A stretch of 64,000 bases of DNA from SOIA01 sp964346585 (GTDB taxonomy: Bacteria > Acidobacteriota > Aminicenantia > Aminicenantales > Aminicenantaceae), in assembly GCA_964346585.1 (NCBI GenBank), contig CAYFVQ010000175.1, positions 23,378-87,377 of the forward strand. Direction: 5' to 3'. Under the pieces are notes generated by a model, which had not been told where the DNA came from, did not search any database, and was given only the letters and a program-made list of their open reading frames with translations. The position numbers and the translations under genes were made by a program. Positions 6,915 through 15,577 of this stretch are shown here, piece by piece. The number at the start of each line of letters is the position of its first letter. Positions within the stretch are counted from its first letter, which is position 1.

Positions 6915-9449
6915 TCAGTATTCAAGAGAGAGATTCTCCATCTTGTCAAATTGGAGATAGCGGTAGATGTCGTCCTCATTCGGCAATACTTTCTCTTTAA
7001 TGACTGAGAAGTACTCCTCCCGAGTGGGGAGTTTACCTGAAAGGGTGGCCACAGCTGCCAACTCTGCCGACCCCAGATAAACACGGGCACCATCTCCCAT
7101 ACGGTTGTCAAAGTTCCGCGTTGAAGTCGATATAACATTCGCTTTGGGATGAACCCTGGCTTGATTGCCCATGCACAGGGAGCATCCGGGAATCTCGGTT
7201 CGCGCGCCTACACTGGAATAAATAGAATAGTAACCCTCTCTGATCAACTGCGCCCTGTCCATCTTTGTAGGAGGAGTTAACCAAATTCGAGTATTCGAAT
7301 AGCCCGCTCCTTCAAAAATCTTCCCAGCTGCTCTGAAATGTCCGATGTTTGTCATGCATGAGCCAATGAAGATTTCATCTACAGTGTCACCAGCCACCTC
7401 AGATAAGAGTTTCACATCATCCGGATCATTCGGACAGGCGAGAATCGGCTCTTTGACAGCGGCAAGGTCAACCTCCAGCACAGCGGCGTACTCCGCATTT
7501 TCGTCTCTTTTGAGTAGAGTTGGATTTTCAATCCAGTTCCTGCAGGTTTCAATCCTTTTTTTCAAGGTCTCAGCATCCTGGTAACCGCCTTCAATCAATT
7601 TTTCCATCAGGGCAATATTACTGCGGAGATAACGGGATACGCTCTCCTCGCTCAGGGCGATAGTCCCCCCTGCTGCGGAACGCTCCGCAGTGGCATCCGT
7701 TAACTCGAATGCCTGTTCCACCTCCAGCTCAGGCAGACCTTCCATTTCGAGTATTCGGCCGTTAAAGACATTCTTTTTCCCTTCCTTCTCAACTGTCAGT
7801 AATCCCTTTTGAATAGCAAAGTAAGGAATAGCATTGACAACATCCCTGAGAGTGATTCCGGGATTGAGCTTTCCTTTGAATTTCACCAGGACGGATTCCG
7901 GCATATCCAGAGGCATGAAACCGAGGGTTCCGGCAAAGGCAACGAGGCCAGAACCCGCTGGGAAACTGAGCCCGATCGGAAAACGCGTATGAGAATCCCC
8001 ACCTGTCCCCATTGTATCCGGCACCAGAAAACGATTCAACCAAGAATGGATAACGCCATCACCGGGCTTGAGGGAGATTCCTTTCCGCTCTGTGATAAAC
8101 CGAGCAAGGGATTTATGCATCTTGACATCCGCAAGCTTCGGATAAGCCGCAGTGTGACAGAATGACTGCATGAACAGATCCGACTGAAATTCCATACAGG
8201 CCAACTCTTTCAACTCATCCGCTGTCATCGGACCCGTCGTATCCTGAGAGCCGACAGTCGTCATCTTTGGCTCCACGGCTGAACCTGGAAGGACGCCTTC
8301 CATCTCGCACGCTTGACCCACGATTTTTTGGGCAAGAGAATAGCCCTGGCCTTTTAGAGGAGAAGGATTCTCGATCTTTGTGAAGAAATCCGTCTCTGGC
8401 ATCGAGAGTTCTTTGCGCGCTTTTTCCGTTAATGACCGCCCGATAATCAGAAAGAGACGACCTCCGGCCCGGTATTCATCCTTGAGAGTCACAGGCTGAA
8501 ATTCGAAAGAGGCGATTGTCTTGCCGCTCTCGCTCATGATGTTTCCAGATTTCGTGTCGATCGTGAGCTTGTCGCCTGTGTTTATCTTTGCCACATCACA
8601 CAACAACGGAAGTCCACCCGAGTCTTCCACTGTATTAAAGAAGATCGGTGCGATTAAACCGCCCAGAACAACTCCCCCTCTTCGCTTGTTTGGGACATAG
8701 GGAATATCTTCTCCGATATGCCAGAGCAGTGAATTTGTGGCAGACTTCCTTGAAGAACCGGTTCCGACAACATCCGCCACAAAGGCCACATGAGTATCAG
8801 CCCTGAATTTACTGATGGTATCGATTCCGCCAGAAAATCTGGTCTCTCCCATCGATAGGGCATGAAGAGGGATATCTGGCCGACTCCATGCATATTTAGC
8901 CGGCGATAGATCATCAGTATTCACCTCTCCTTCGACTTTGAATACTTTCACATGTATCTTTTCCGGAAAAGGCGGTTTGGAAAGGAACCAATCCCCGTTT
9001 GCCCAGGATGTCAGGACATCCTTTGCATGAGAGTTTTTTTTCGCCAGCTCAGCGACTTCGTCAAAAGCACTGTAGACAAGAATAATCTGTTTCAGCGCCT
9101 TTGCCGCCTCGCCAGCCATGTCCTTATTTTCCAGGAGCTCGATCAACGCCTCAACATTGAATCCACCCAACATCGTCCCAAGCAGGAAAACGGCCTTATT
9201 GCCGGATAGTACAGGAGAAGTCACTTCTCCCTTCGCAATCTTTGCCAGCCATTCAGCCTTGACTTTTGCAGCCGGGTCAACCCCGGGAGCCACCCGGTTT
9301 TCCAGGAGTTGAAGAAGAAGTTCTTCCTTTCCTTGAGGTGGTTTTTCCAGAAGTCCACAAACTTCCGAAGTGGTCTCGGGACTTAAGGGCAACGGAGGTA
9401 TCCCCTGCTCTCTCCGTTCAGATTCGTGTTTAAAATATGATTCCAACAT
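6915..9449 (-). CDS. acnB: Aconitate hydratase B (bifunctional aconitase/2-methylisocitrate dehydratase type)
   Basis: 844 residues in AcnB order: N-terminal HEAT-like helical domain (about 1-160), swivel domain (NTDDLSPAKYAWSRPD region), then the catalytic domains. The three cysteines that hold the [4Fe-4S] cluster are Cys698 (GSCMTN), Cys756 and Cys759 (GCSLC), with spacing as in E. coli AcnB. It isomerises citrate to isocitrate via cis-aconitate. The ATG at 9449 (MLESYFKHESER) is preferred over an upstream in-frame GTG: it has a GGGAGA site 8 bases upstream and matches the usual AcnB N-terminus. It diverges from icd. Confidence 0.96.
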   Translation of the reverse strand: MLESYFKHESERREQGIPPLPLSPETTSEVCGLLEKPPQGKEELLLQLLENRVAPGVDPAAKVKAEWLAKIAKGEVTSPVLSGNKAVFLLGTMLGGFNVEALIELLENKDMAGEAAKALKQIILVYSAFDEVAELAKKNSHAKDVLTSWANGDWFLSKPPFPEKIHVKVFKVEGEVNTDDLSPAKYAWSRPDIPLHALSMGETRFSGGIDTISKFRADTHVAFVADVVGTGSSRKSATNSLLWHIGEDIPYVPNKRRGGVVLGGLIAPIFFNTVEDSGGLPLLCDVAKINTGDKLTIDTKSGNIMSESGKTIASFEFQPVTLKDEYRAGGRLFLIIGRSLTEKARKELSMPETDFFTKIENPSPLKGQGYSLAQKIVGQACEMEGVLPGSAVEPKMTTVGSQDTTGPMTADELKELACMEFQSDLFMQSFCHTAAYPKLADVKMHKSLARFITERKGISLKPGDGVIHSWLNRFLVPDTMGTGGDSHTRFPIGLSFPAGSGLVAFAGTLGFMPLDMPESVLVKFKGKLNPGITLRDVVNAIPYFAIQKGLLTVEKEGKKNVFNGRILEMEGLPELEVEQAFELTDATAERSAAGGTIALSEESVSRYLRSNIALMEKLIEGGYQDAETLKKRIETCRNWIENPTLLKRDENAEYAAVLEVDLAAVKEPILACPNDPDDVKLLSEVAGDTVDEIFIGSCMTNIGHFRAAGKIFEGAGYSNTRIWLTPPTKMDRAQLIREGYYSIYSSVGARTEIPGCSLCMGNQARVHPKANVISTSTRNFDNRMGDGARVYLGSAELAAVATLSGKLPTREEYFSVIKEKVLPNEDDIYRYLQFDKMENLSLEY

Positions 9450-9490
9450 GAATATTTCTCCCACTAAAGCGCTGTGATTCAGCCGTATAC

Positions 9491-9519
9491 TGTATAGAAT
9501 GTTTGAGGATATTTGTCAA
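9491..9519 (-). promoter_or_regulatory. Strong promoter for acnB
   Basis: On the minus strand a perfect TTGACA (9514-9519), a 17-bp spacer, and TATACA (9491-9496), leaving a leader of about 35 nt before the acnB start. Confidence 0.65.
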
Positions 9520-9532
9520 AAATAATTTTCAT

Positions 9533-9735
9533 GAGTTATTCATAAAATCTGCCAACACCTTCTTCAAAATACCTTTAGAGGATAACATATATTCTTATGT
9601 TGGCATCTTTTACCCTTCGGGCGAGCCGATCTCACTGCATCTGCTTTGTTGTGGCCCAATCGCGCTGGAAGACCACAGCTTCATAGGCCGACGCCTCGCA
9701 TCTACAGCAACCTCGACTCGTGAATAACACAGGGG
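9533..9735. repeat. GC-rich interspersed segment bounded by copies of a repeat end
   Basis: A copy of GAGTTATTCATAAAATCTGC at 9533-9552 opens the segment; the same sequence recurs in direct orientation at 9739-9758. In between, 9610-9727 is noticeably richer in G+C than its surroundings and ends in TGAATAAC, the inverse of the opening GTTATTCA. No intact reading frame was found in it. It looks like a foreign repeat placed inside or beside the small MITE that follows; since there is only one copy in the window, its nature is an inference. Confidence 0.45.
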
Positions 9736-9863
9736 CCTGAGTTATTCATAAAATCTGCCGAATTAGAAGAAAATTAGAAATATCCCTTTTAGTTATTAAT
9801 TTAAGAAGACCCCTTTTTTGTGAGATAGAATAGGATGTCGGTAGATTTTATGAATAATTCAGG
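9736..9863. mobile_element. Tiny MITE-like element with 25-bp terminal inverted repeats
   Basis: The left end 9736-9760 and the right end 9839-9863 are inverted repeats agreeing at 23 of 25 positions (left end begins CCTGAGTTATTCATAAAATC). The 78-bp interior is AT-rich and non-coding. An extra copy of the same end lies at 9533. This fits a non-autonomous miniature element or a remnant of one; no transposase is nearby. Confidence 0.6.
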
Positions 9864-9995
9864 GTACACAAACACTCAAATAAATACATTTTTTTTGAGT
9901 GATTGAGTTGATTTTCATGATGAAAAATTATAAGATGTTTCAACTGCTTCATTCTTTTATTTCTAAGAATTCATTCTTTAAACGGAGGAATAATT

Positions 9996-11192
9996 ATGGG
10001 TAATTCAGCTATCGAGAAAGCCAAAGACTACTTTGGCCAGATTGTCGAAGAACAACTCAATCGCGTGGAAGCATTGAAGAAAGCTCAGGACTGGATCGAT
10101 TATTCCCAGGTGAAACCGATTATCATCGGCATCATCGGCGGAGACGGAATCGGCCCTTTCATTGCCGTAGAAGCCCGCCGGGTCCTTGAGTTCATGCTCC
10201 AGGAAGAAGTTAAAAGCGGAAAAGTCGAGATGCGCAACATCGAAGGATTGACCATAGAAAACCGGGCCGAGCAGAACAAATCCATCCCTGATGATGTCCT
10301 GGAAGAGATTAAAAAATGCCACGTCACTCTTAAGGGTCCAACCACCACGCCACGGAAAGGCGATCCTTGGCCCAACATTGAGAGCTGCAATGTGTCCATG
10401 CGGCGCTATCTGGACCTGTTCGCCAATGTCAGGCCTGTCAAAGTCCCAAAGGACGGAATCGACTGGATGTTCTTCCGAGAGAACACCGAAGGCGCTTATA
10501 TCATGGGAAGCAAAGGAATCAACGTCACCGAAGACTTGGCGATGGACTTTAAAGTCATCACTTCCCAGGGCGCAGAGAGAATTATCCGTTTGGCGTTTGA
10601 TTACGCTAAAAAGAATAACATCAACAAGGTGACAATCGTGACTAAAGCGAATGTCGTCAAGACATCGGATGGAAAATTCCTGGATATCGGCTACAAGATT
10701 GCCAAGGAATACCCCGAAGTCGAGGTGGATGACTGGTACATCGACATCATGACCGCGAAGCTCGTTGACCCCAAACGCCGAACTCAATTTAGAGTCGTTG
10801 TCCTCCCGAATCTCTATGGGGATATTCTGACCGATGAAGCAGCTGAATTCCAGGGAGGAGTTGGGACTGCTGGAAGCGCCAATATCGGCAAACAGTACGC
10901 CATGTTCGAAGCCATCCACGGATCGGCTCCCCGCATGGTAAAGGAAGGACGGGCTCAGTATGCTGACCCATCCAGCATGATTCGTGCCGCCTCCCTGCTG
11001 ATCAACCACATCGGCTACCCTGAAAGAGCCAAAAACCTGGAAATGGCTTTGGATATCTGCGGCCAGTACGAGAAAAAACTAGTCCTCACAGGACGGGACA
11101 CCGGAGCGACAGGCGCAGAACTCGCTGACTATATCATGGAAACTCTCCAGGATCCTAACCTAAAGGACAAGTGGGAAAGCTTCACAAAATAG
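9996..11192 (+). CDS. icd: Isocitrate dehydrogenase (isocitrate/isopropylmalate dehydrogenase family)
   Basis: 398 residues. It oxidatively decarboxylates isocitrate to 2-oxoglutarate. Family motifs: GGDGIGP (49-55), the metal- and substrate-binding NLYGDILTDEAAEFQGGVGTAG segment, and FEAIHGSAPR. After HGSAP the residues are Arg-Met rather than the Lys-Tyr of NADP-dependent E. coli Icd, so cofactor choice cannot be read directly. An N-terminal extension of about 40 residues precedes the Rossmann-like start. A GGAGG site lies 8 bases before the ATG. It is transcribed divergently from acnB and closed by a terminator. Confidence 0.93.
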   Translation: MGNSAIEKAKDYFGQIVEEQLNRVEALKKAQDWIDYSQVKPIIIGIIGGDGIGPFIAVEARRVLEFMLQEEVKSGKVEMRNIEGLTIENRAEQNKSIPDDVLEEIKKCHVTLKGPTTTPRKGDPWPNIESCNVSMRRYLDLFANVRPVKVPKDGIDWMFFRENTEGAYIMGSKGINVTEDLAMDFKVITSQGAERIIRLAFDYAKKNNINKVTIVTKANVVKTSDGKFLDIGYKIAKEYPEVEVDDWYIDIMTAKLVDPKRRTQFRVVVLPNLYGDILTDEAAEFQGGVGTAGSANIGKQYAMFEAIHGSAPRMVKEGRAQYADPSSMIRAASLLINHIGYPERAKNLEMALDICGQYEKKLVLTGRDTGATGAELADYIMETLQDPNLKDKWESFTK

Positions 11193-11266
11193 ACTTATCG
11201 ACGAAAGAAGGCAAGCTTCGGTCTAAACAAACCTAAGAAGCCGCTCTATTCGACGCATAAGAATGA

Positions 11267-11313
11267 TAAAAAGAGACAAGGCACTTTCAAAAGAGTGTCT
11301 GTCTCTTTTTTTT
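11267..11313 (+). terminator. Rho-independent terminator after icd
   Basis: A stem with AGAGACA and TGTCTCT as outer arms, further inner pairing around a loop containing TTCAAAAG, and a run of T right after (to about 11313). It separates icd from the mdh operon. Confidence 0.75.
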
Positions 11314-11333
11314 GGCTCCGATTGAACTTCTTC

Positions 11334-11362
11334 TTGACTGCAAAAATAATATGAATTATATT
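11334..11362 (+). promoter_or_regulatory. Promoter for mdh-fumB-sucCD
   Basis: TTGACT (11334-11339), a 17-bp spacer, and TATATT (11357-11362), directly after the icd terminator. It leaves a leader of about 150 nt before mdh, in which no recognised riboswitch was seen. Confidence 0.55.
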
Positions 11363-11521
11363 CATGTATCAATTAAGCAGGGTTCCCTAAAGAGCAATCC
11401 AAAATTACACGCACCAGAATCTCAAGAGAGGCTAAACAGCACATAAGCTGAGCAAACAAGAGATGTGCGAATGAAATAATCTTCATTCTCTTTATAATCA
11501 AATATAACAGGAGGTTTAATA

Positions 11522-12448
11522 ATGAGGAAAAAAATTACAGTCATCGGAGCCGGTCATGTTGGAGAAGTCACTGCATTCAAGATTTCTGAGAAAGAGCTAG
11601 GCGACGTCGTCCTGCTGGACATCATCGAAGACATGCCCATCGGAAAAGGACTGGACATTCGCGAAGGCGGACCGGTCGGGAAATACGACTCTGCCATCAT
11701 CGGCACAAACTCCTATGCTGACACCAAAGACTCTGACATCGTAGTGATCACTGCCGGAAAACCCAGAACACCGGGAATGAGCCGTGATGAGCTGGTCGAT
11801 TCAAATGTCAAGATTGTGAAGCCCGTAACTGAAGAAGTCATCAAGCACTCCCCCAACGCCATACTCCTTGTCGTCTCCAACCCTCTGGACGCCATGACCT
11901 ACACCGCTTTCAAGGTCAGCGGATTCCCGAAAAACAGAGTCTTCGGAATGGCTGGGATCCTTGACACCACTCGCTTTCGAGCATTTCTCTCTATGGAAAT
12001 GAACGTTTCCGTTGAGAGCATCCAAGCACTCGTCCTCGGAGGACATGGGGACACCATGGTTCCAATTGCACGCTACACGACAGTCTCTGGAATTCCTGTC
12101 TCCCACTTCATCCCTGAAGACAGGCTCAATGAAATCATCGATAGGACCAGAAAGGGTGGCGGTGAGATCGTTAAATATTTGAAAACGGGAAGCGCTTATT
12201 ATGCGCCCTCGCTCGCTGTCGCAGAAATGGTGGAATCCATCGTTAAAGACAAAAAGAAGATACTCCCCTGCGCAGCCTATCTGGAAGGAGAGTATGGGAT
12301 CAATGGTATATACTTCGGAGTCCCCATCAAGTTAGGCGCTGAAGGAGTCGAGGAGATCATTGAGATTGACCTTACAGATGAAGAGAAAGAAATGATCAAA
12401 AATTCTGAAGCAGCTGTCCGGACAGTCATCGACTTGCTTAAGCTTTAG
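11522..12448 (+). CDS. mdh: Malate dehydrogenase
   Basis: 308 residues, LDH-like MDH type. It interconverts malate and oxaloacetate. Rossmann motif GAGHVGE (9-15) with Asp33 at the end of beta-2, favouring NAD. Substrate-binding arginines are Arg82 and Arg88 (KPRTPGMSRDEL) and Arg151 (DTTRFR); the catalytic His175 is in GGHGDTMVP. A strong AGGAGG site lies before the ATG. First gene of the operon with fumB, sucC and sucD. Confidence 0.95.
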   Translation: MRKKITVIGAGHVGEVTAFKISEKELGDVVLLDIIEDMPIGKGLDIREGGPVGKYDSAIIGTNSYADTKDSDIVVITAGKPRTPGMSRDELVDSNVKIVKPVTEEVIKHSPNAILLVVSNPLDAMTYTAFKVSGFPKNRVFGMAGILDTTRFRAFLSMEMNVSVESIQALVLGGHGDTMVPIARYTTVSGIPVSHFIPEDRLNEIIDRTRKGGGEIVKYLKTGSAYYAPSLAVAEMVESIVKDKKKILPCAAYLEGEYGINGIYFGVPIKLGAEGVEEIIEIDLTDEEKEMIKNSEAAVRTVIDLLKL

Positions 12449-12453
12449 AGAGA

Positions 12454-13008
12454 ATGGCTGAGCACAGGATCGAAACTCCGGTTTCAGATGAAACCATAGA
12501 GAAACTACAGGCTGGAGACAGAATCTTCATCACAGGTTACCTCTACACAGGGAGGGATTCCGCTCATAAAAAACTGATTGAACTTGTGGATGAAGGGAAA
12601 GAGCTACCGATCGATGTCAAGGGTCAGATCATCTATTACGTGGGACCCACTCCTGCTCGTCCTGGAAAACCCATAGGGTCCGCGGGACCAACCACCAGCT
12701 ACAGGATGGACTCCTTTGCCCCCACTCTTCATTCCCTTGGTCTCAAAGGCACAATCGGCAAAGGATCCAGGAATGAAGAAGTCAAGGAATCCTTAAAAAA
12801 ACACAAAGCCGTCTATCTTGCGGCCGTGGGAGGAGCCGGGGCTCTTATTTCGAAAACCATAGAAGAAGCCGAAGTCATTGCTTATCCAGAATTGGGCCCT
12901 GAAGCCATCAGAAGAGTCAAAGTCAAAGACTTTCCCTGTATTGTCATTAATGACATGCACGGCGGCGACCTGTATGAAGAAGGGAAAAAGAAATACAGGA
13001 AAGAGTAA
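12454..13008 (+). CDS. Fumarate hydratase class I, beta subunit
   Basis: 184 residues matching the C-terminal (beta) part of class I, iron-sulfur fumarases, with the SAGPTTSYRMDSFAP and LKGTIGKG segments and the final YPELGPEAIRRVKVKDFP region. In two-subunit fumarases this chain pairs with an alpha subunit that holds the [4Fe-4S] cluster; no alpha gene is adjacent or elsewhere in the window. It starts 5 bases after mdh, so malate dehydrogenase and this subunit are co-expressed. A related tartrate dehydratase beta subunit is a less likely alternative given the TCA context. Confidence 0.9.
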   Translation: MAEHRIETPVSDETIEKLQAGDRIFITGYLYTGRDSAHKKLIELVDEGKELPIDVKGQIIYYVGPTPARPGKPIGSAGPTTSYRMDSFAPTLHSLGLKGTIGKGSRNEEVKESLKKHKAVYLAAVGGAGALISKTIEEAEVIAYPELGPEAIRRVKVKDFPCIVINDMHGGDLYEEGKKKYRKE

Positions 13009-13156
13009 GAACAAAGCTGAATAACGCTCATTAAGTAAAAATCTGATTCCGCGCTTTTCCAGACAGAACTCTGAGGCCTGAAGAAAACATCTCCAGTCTA
13101 ATCACAGAACGGACTCCAAAGTGAGTTGAACGACTCCAACAAAGGATAAAAAAACA

Positions 13157-14317
13157 ATGAAAATTCATGAGTACCAAGCCAAACAAATCCTCAATCAGCA
13201 TGGGGTTCAAATCCCTAAGGGAAAAGTGACTGATGATCCCTCCAAAGCTAGGGAAATTGCAGAGGAGATCGGTCCCAAGGTTGTGCTTAAAGCCCAGGTG
13301 CATGCGGGTGGACGAGGCAAGGGAGGTGGAATCAAGCTTGCGAGCAGCTCTCAAGAAGCCGAAAAAATCGCAAAGGAGATGATCGGGATGACCCTGGTCA
13401 CGCATCAAACAGGGCCAGAAGGAAAACCTGTGAAACGAATCTTGGTCGAAGAAGCTCTGGATATCGACAGGGAACTGTACATCGGAATCGTCATAGACAG
13501 GGCTAAGGAAGCACCAGTTGTCATGGCATCTTCAGAGGGCGGTGTCGAGATAGAAAAAGTCGCAGCCGAGACTCCGGAGCTGATTTTCAAAGAATACATC
13601 AACCCAGCCACGGGATTTCTCGCCTTCCAAGCCAGGAATCTCGCCTTCAAGCTGGGCCTTATAGGAGACACCTTTAAACAGGCTGTCAAGTTCATCATGA
13701 GCCTCTACAAAGCCTTCGAAGCCACAGACGCCTCCCTGGCTGAAATTAATCCCCTGCTTGTGACCAAACAGGGCAATGTCCTCGCCCTGGATGCGAAAAT
13801 GAATTTTGACGATAATGCCCTTCCCCGGCACCCCGACATCAAAGAAATGAGGGACCTGGATGAGGAAGACCCCTTGGAAGTGGAAGCCTCTAAATTCGAC
13901 CTGAACTACATTAAGCTGGACGGGAATGTCGGCTGCATGGTGAATGGAGCTGGATTAGCCATGGCCACCATGGATATCATCATGCACTCAGGAGGGATGC
14001 CGGCCAACTTTCTTGATGTTGGAGGCGGTGTTTCGGAAGAGGCTGTCCAGAATGCATTCAAGATTCTTGTTTCGGATGAGGATGTCAAAGCCGCGCTGAT
14101 CAACATCTTCGGAGGTATTGTCCGATGCGATTTAGTGGCGAGCGGCATTGTGAATGCCGCCAAGGAATTGAGCCTGACTATTCCAATGGTGGTCAGACTC
14201 GAAGGAACAAACGTCGAAGAAGGAAAGAAGATTCTTAAAGAATCAGGCCTCTCCTTTTTTCCGGCAGAGTCGATGAAGGAGGCGGCTGAGAAAGTCGTTC
14301 CCCTTGCCAAACAATAA
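13157..14317 (+). CDS. sucC: Succinyl-CoA synthetase (ADP-forming), beta subunit
   Basis: 386 residues, normal length. An ATP-grasp domain (about 1-235; KIHEYQAKQIL start, HAGGRGKGGGIKLA, and the metal-binding EINPL and LDAKMNFDDNA segments) precedes the CoA-ligase domain (GNVGCMVNGAGLAMATMD, NIFGGIVRCD). It couples succinyl-CoA cleavage to nucleotide phosphorylation. Followed 19 bases later by sucD. Confidence 0.97.
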   Translation: MKIHEYQAKQILNQHGVQIPKGKVTDDPSKAREIAEEIGPKVVLKAQVHAGGRGKGGGIKLASSSQEAEKIAKEMIGMTLVTHQTGPEGKPVKRILVEEALDIDRELYIGIVIDRAKEAPVVMASSEGGVEIEKVAAETPELIFKEYINPATGFLAFQARNLAFKLGLIGDTFKQAVKFIMSLYKAFEATDASLAEINPLLVTKQGNVLALDAKMNFDDNALPRHPDIKEMRDLDEEDPLEVEASKFDLNYIKLDGNVGCMVNGAGLAMATMDIIMHSGGMPANFLDVGGGVSEEAVQNAFKILVSDEDVKAALINIFGGIVRCDLVASGIVNAAKELSLTIPMVVRLEGTNVEEGKKILKESGLSFFPAESMKEAAEKVVPLAKQ

Positions 14318-14336
14318 GTGACGAAAGGAGCAGAAA

Positions 14337-15206
14337 ATGAGTATTATCATCGATGAAAAAACGCGGGTTGTGGTCCAGGGAATCACAGGAGGAGAAGGGA
14401 CATTTCACACCCAAAGGATGCAGGAATACGGAACAGCCGTGGTTGCCGGTGTCACTCCGGGTAAAGGAGGAACGACGCATCTCGAGGTTCCAGTTTTCAA
14501 CTCTGTTGCCGAGGCCGTAGAGAAGGAAGGCGCGAATGCTTCGGCTATTTTTGTCCCTGCTTTCTTTGCAGCTGATGCGGTTATGGAATCCGCCGCAGCG
14601 GGGATCAAATGCATCGTCTGCATCACCGAAGGAATTCCCACTTTTGACATGATCAAGGTGAAATCATTCCTCAAGGACACAGACTGTTGTATGATTGGCC
14701 CTAACACGCCAGGCATCATATCCCCTGGGAAATGTAAAATCGGAATTATGCCCGGCCACATCCACACTCCCGGTTCGATAGGCATCATCTCCCGGTCAGG
14801 AACTCTCACCTATGAAGCCGTGGACCAGGTGACACAGCTCGGATTCGGACAATCGACAGCCATCGGGATTGGCGGTGACCCTATCGTCGGGCTCAAATTT
14901 ATAGACCTCCTGAAACTCTTTAAAGAGGACAAAGATACAGAAGGAGTTATCCTTATCGGTGAAATCGGGGGCACAGCCGAAGAAGAAGCGGCAGAATACA
15001 TTAAAGCCGAATTCACAAAGCCTGTAGTGAGCTTTATCGCAGGCCAGACCGCCCCTCCTGGACGAAGGATGGGCCATGCGGGTGCGATCATCGCTGGAGG
15101 CAAGGGTACAGCCAAAGAGAAAATGGAAGCCCTAGAAGCCGCCGGAGTCTATGTCGCCAAGAGCCCGGCTGAAATAGGCCTAAAGGTCAAAGAAGCCCTA
15201 AGCTGA
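14337..15206 (+). CDS. sucD: Succinyl-CoA synthetase, alpha subunit
   Basis: 289 residues, normal length. A CoA-binding Rossmann domain (VQGITGGEGTFHT, GPNTPGIISPGKCKIG) is followed by the ligase domain carrying the phosphorylated histidine His247 in GRRMGHAGAII. It forms the synthetase with SucC. A clear AAAGGAG site lies before the ATG. Last gene of the operon. Confidence 0.97.
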   Translation: MSIIIDEKTRVVVQGITGGEGTFHTQRMQEYGTAVVAGVTPGKGGTTHLEVPVFNSVAEAVEKEGANASAIFVPAFFAADAVMESAAAGIKCIVCITEGIPTFDMIKVKSFLKDTDCCMIGPNTPGIISPGKCKIGIMPGHIHTPGSIGIISRSGTLTYEAVDQVTQLGFGQSTAIGIGGDPIVGLKFIDLLKLFKEDKDTEGVILIGEIGGTAEEEAAEYIKAEFTKPVVSFIAGQTAPPGRRMGHAGAIIAGGKGTAKEKMEALEAAGVYVAKSPAEIGLKVKEALS

Positions 15207-15577
15207 CAATAATAAAAAGAATGCTCCGGCTTTTGGATTAAAAAACACGCATCTTTTTCCCCAGCGAGGAAAAAGATACTCGGTTTCAGGCTCCGCTCTC
15301 CTCTCCTGCGGAGAGGAGCCATGCCCGCTCCGCCTTCAAACGGTTTTTTTCACCCATAAGCCTTCGCAGAATAGGATTACTGATTTCGCTGGCGCAAAGC
15401 CTGCGTGTTTTCGATGCACTCAGTCTGATCTATAGTACCTCCTGTTATTACGGATTTGAATATACTATCCACGATTCTCCCTGGTTTGAAATCCGAATCA
15501 AACAAGAAGTATAATGAGAGGAGCCTTATGGGTTGACCATTTAAACAATTGTTGAGCGTTCGATTCCAAAGATAGAA
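15207..15577. other. Intergenic region with two strong hairpins after sucD
   Basis: No gene seen. One perfect hairpin at 15251-15277 has 10-bp arms (ATCTTTTTCC and its inverse) and a 7-base loop; a second at 15298-15318 has 9-bp arms (CTCCTCTCC and its inverse) and a 3-base loop. They probably protect or end the sucD transcript, although neither has a clean T run directly after it. The remainder leads into the M15 gene without a convincing promoter. Confidence 0.5.

Noticed and set aside
9610..9727. Possible small gene or ncRNA in the GC-rich segment between acnB and icd
   Set aside because: The frames are interrupted or lack a start with a ribosome-binding site, and no known RNA fold was recognised; treated as a repeat fragment.
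9903..9934. Promoter candidate for icd (TTGATT or TTGAGT with TATAAG)
   Set aside because: Spacers are 15 and 20 bp, both poor; not called although icd must have a promoter nearby.
10005..11009. Long open frame (over 330 codons) on the minus strand opposite icd
   Set aside because: It lies entirely within the coding region of a clear isocitrate dehydrogenase, has no family resemblance and no ribosome-binding site; it is a codon-bias shadow.
11363..11521. Riboswitch in the long mdh leader
   Set aside because: No conserved aptamer core or terminator/anti-terminator pair could be recognised by eye.
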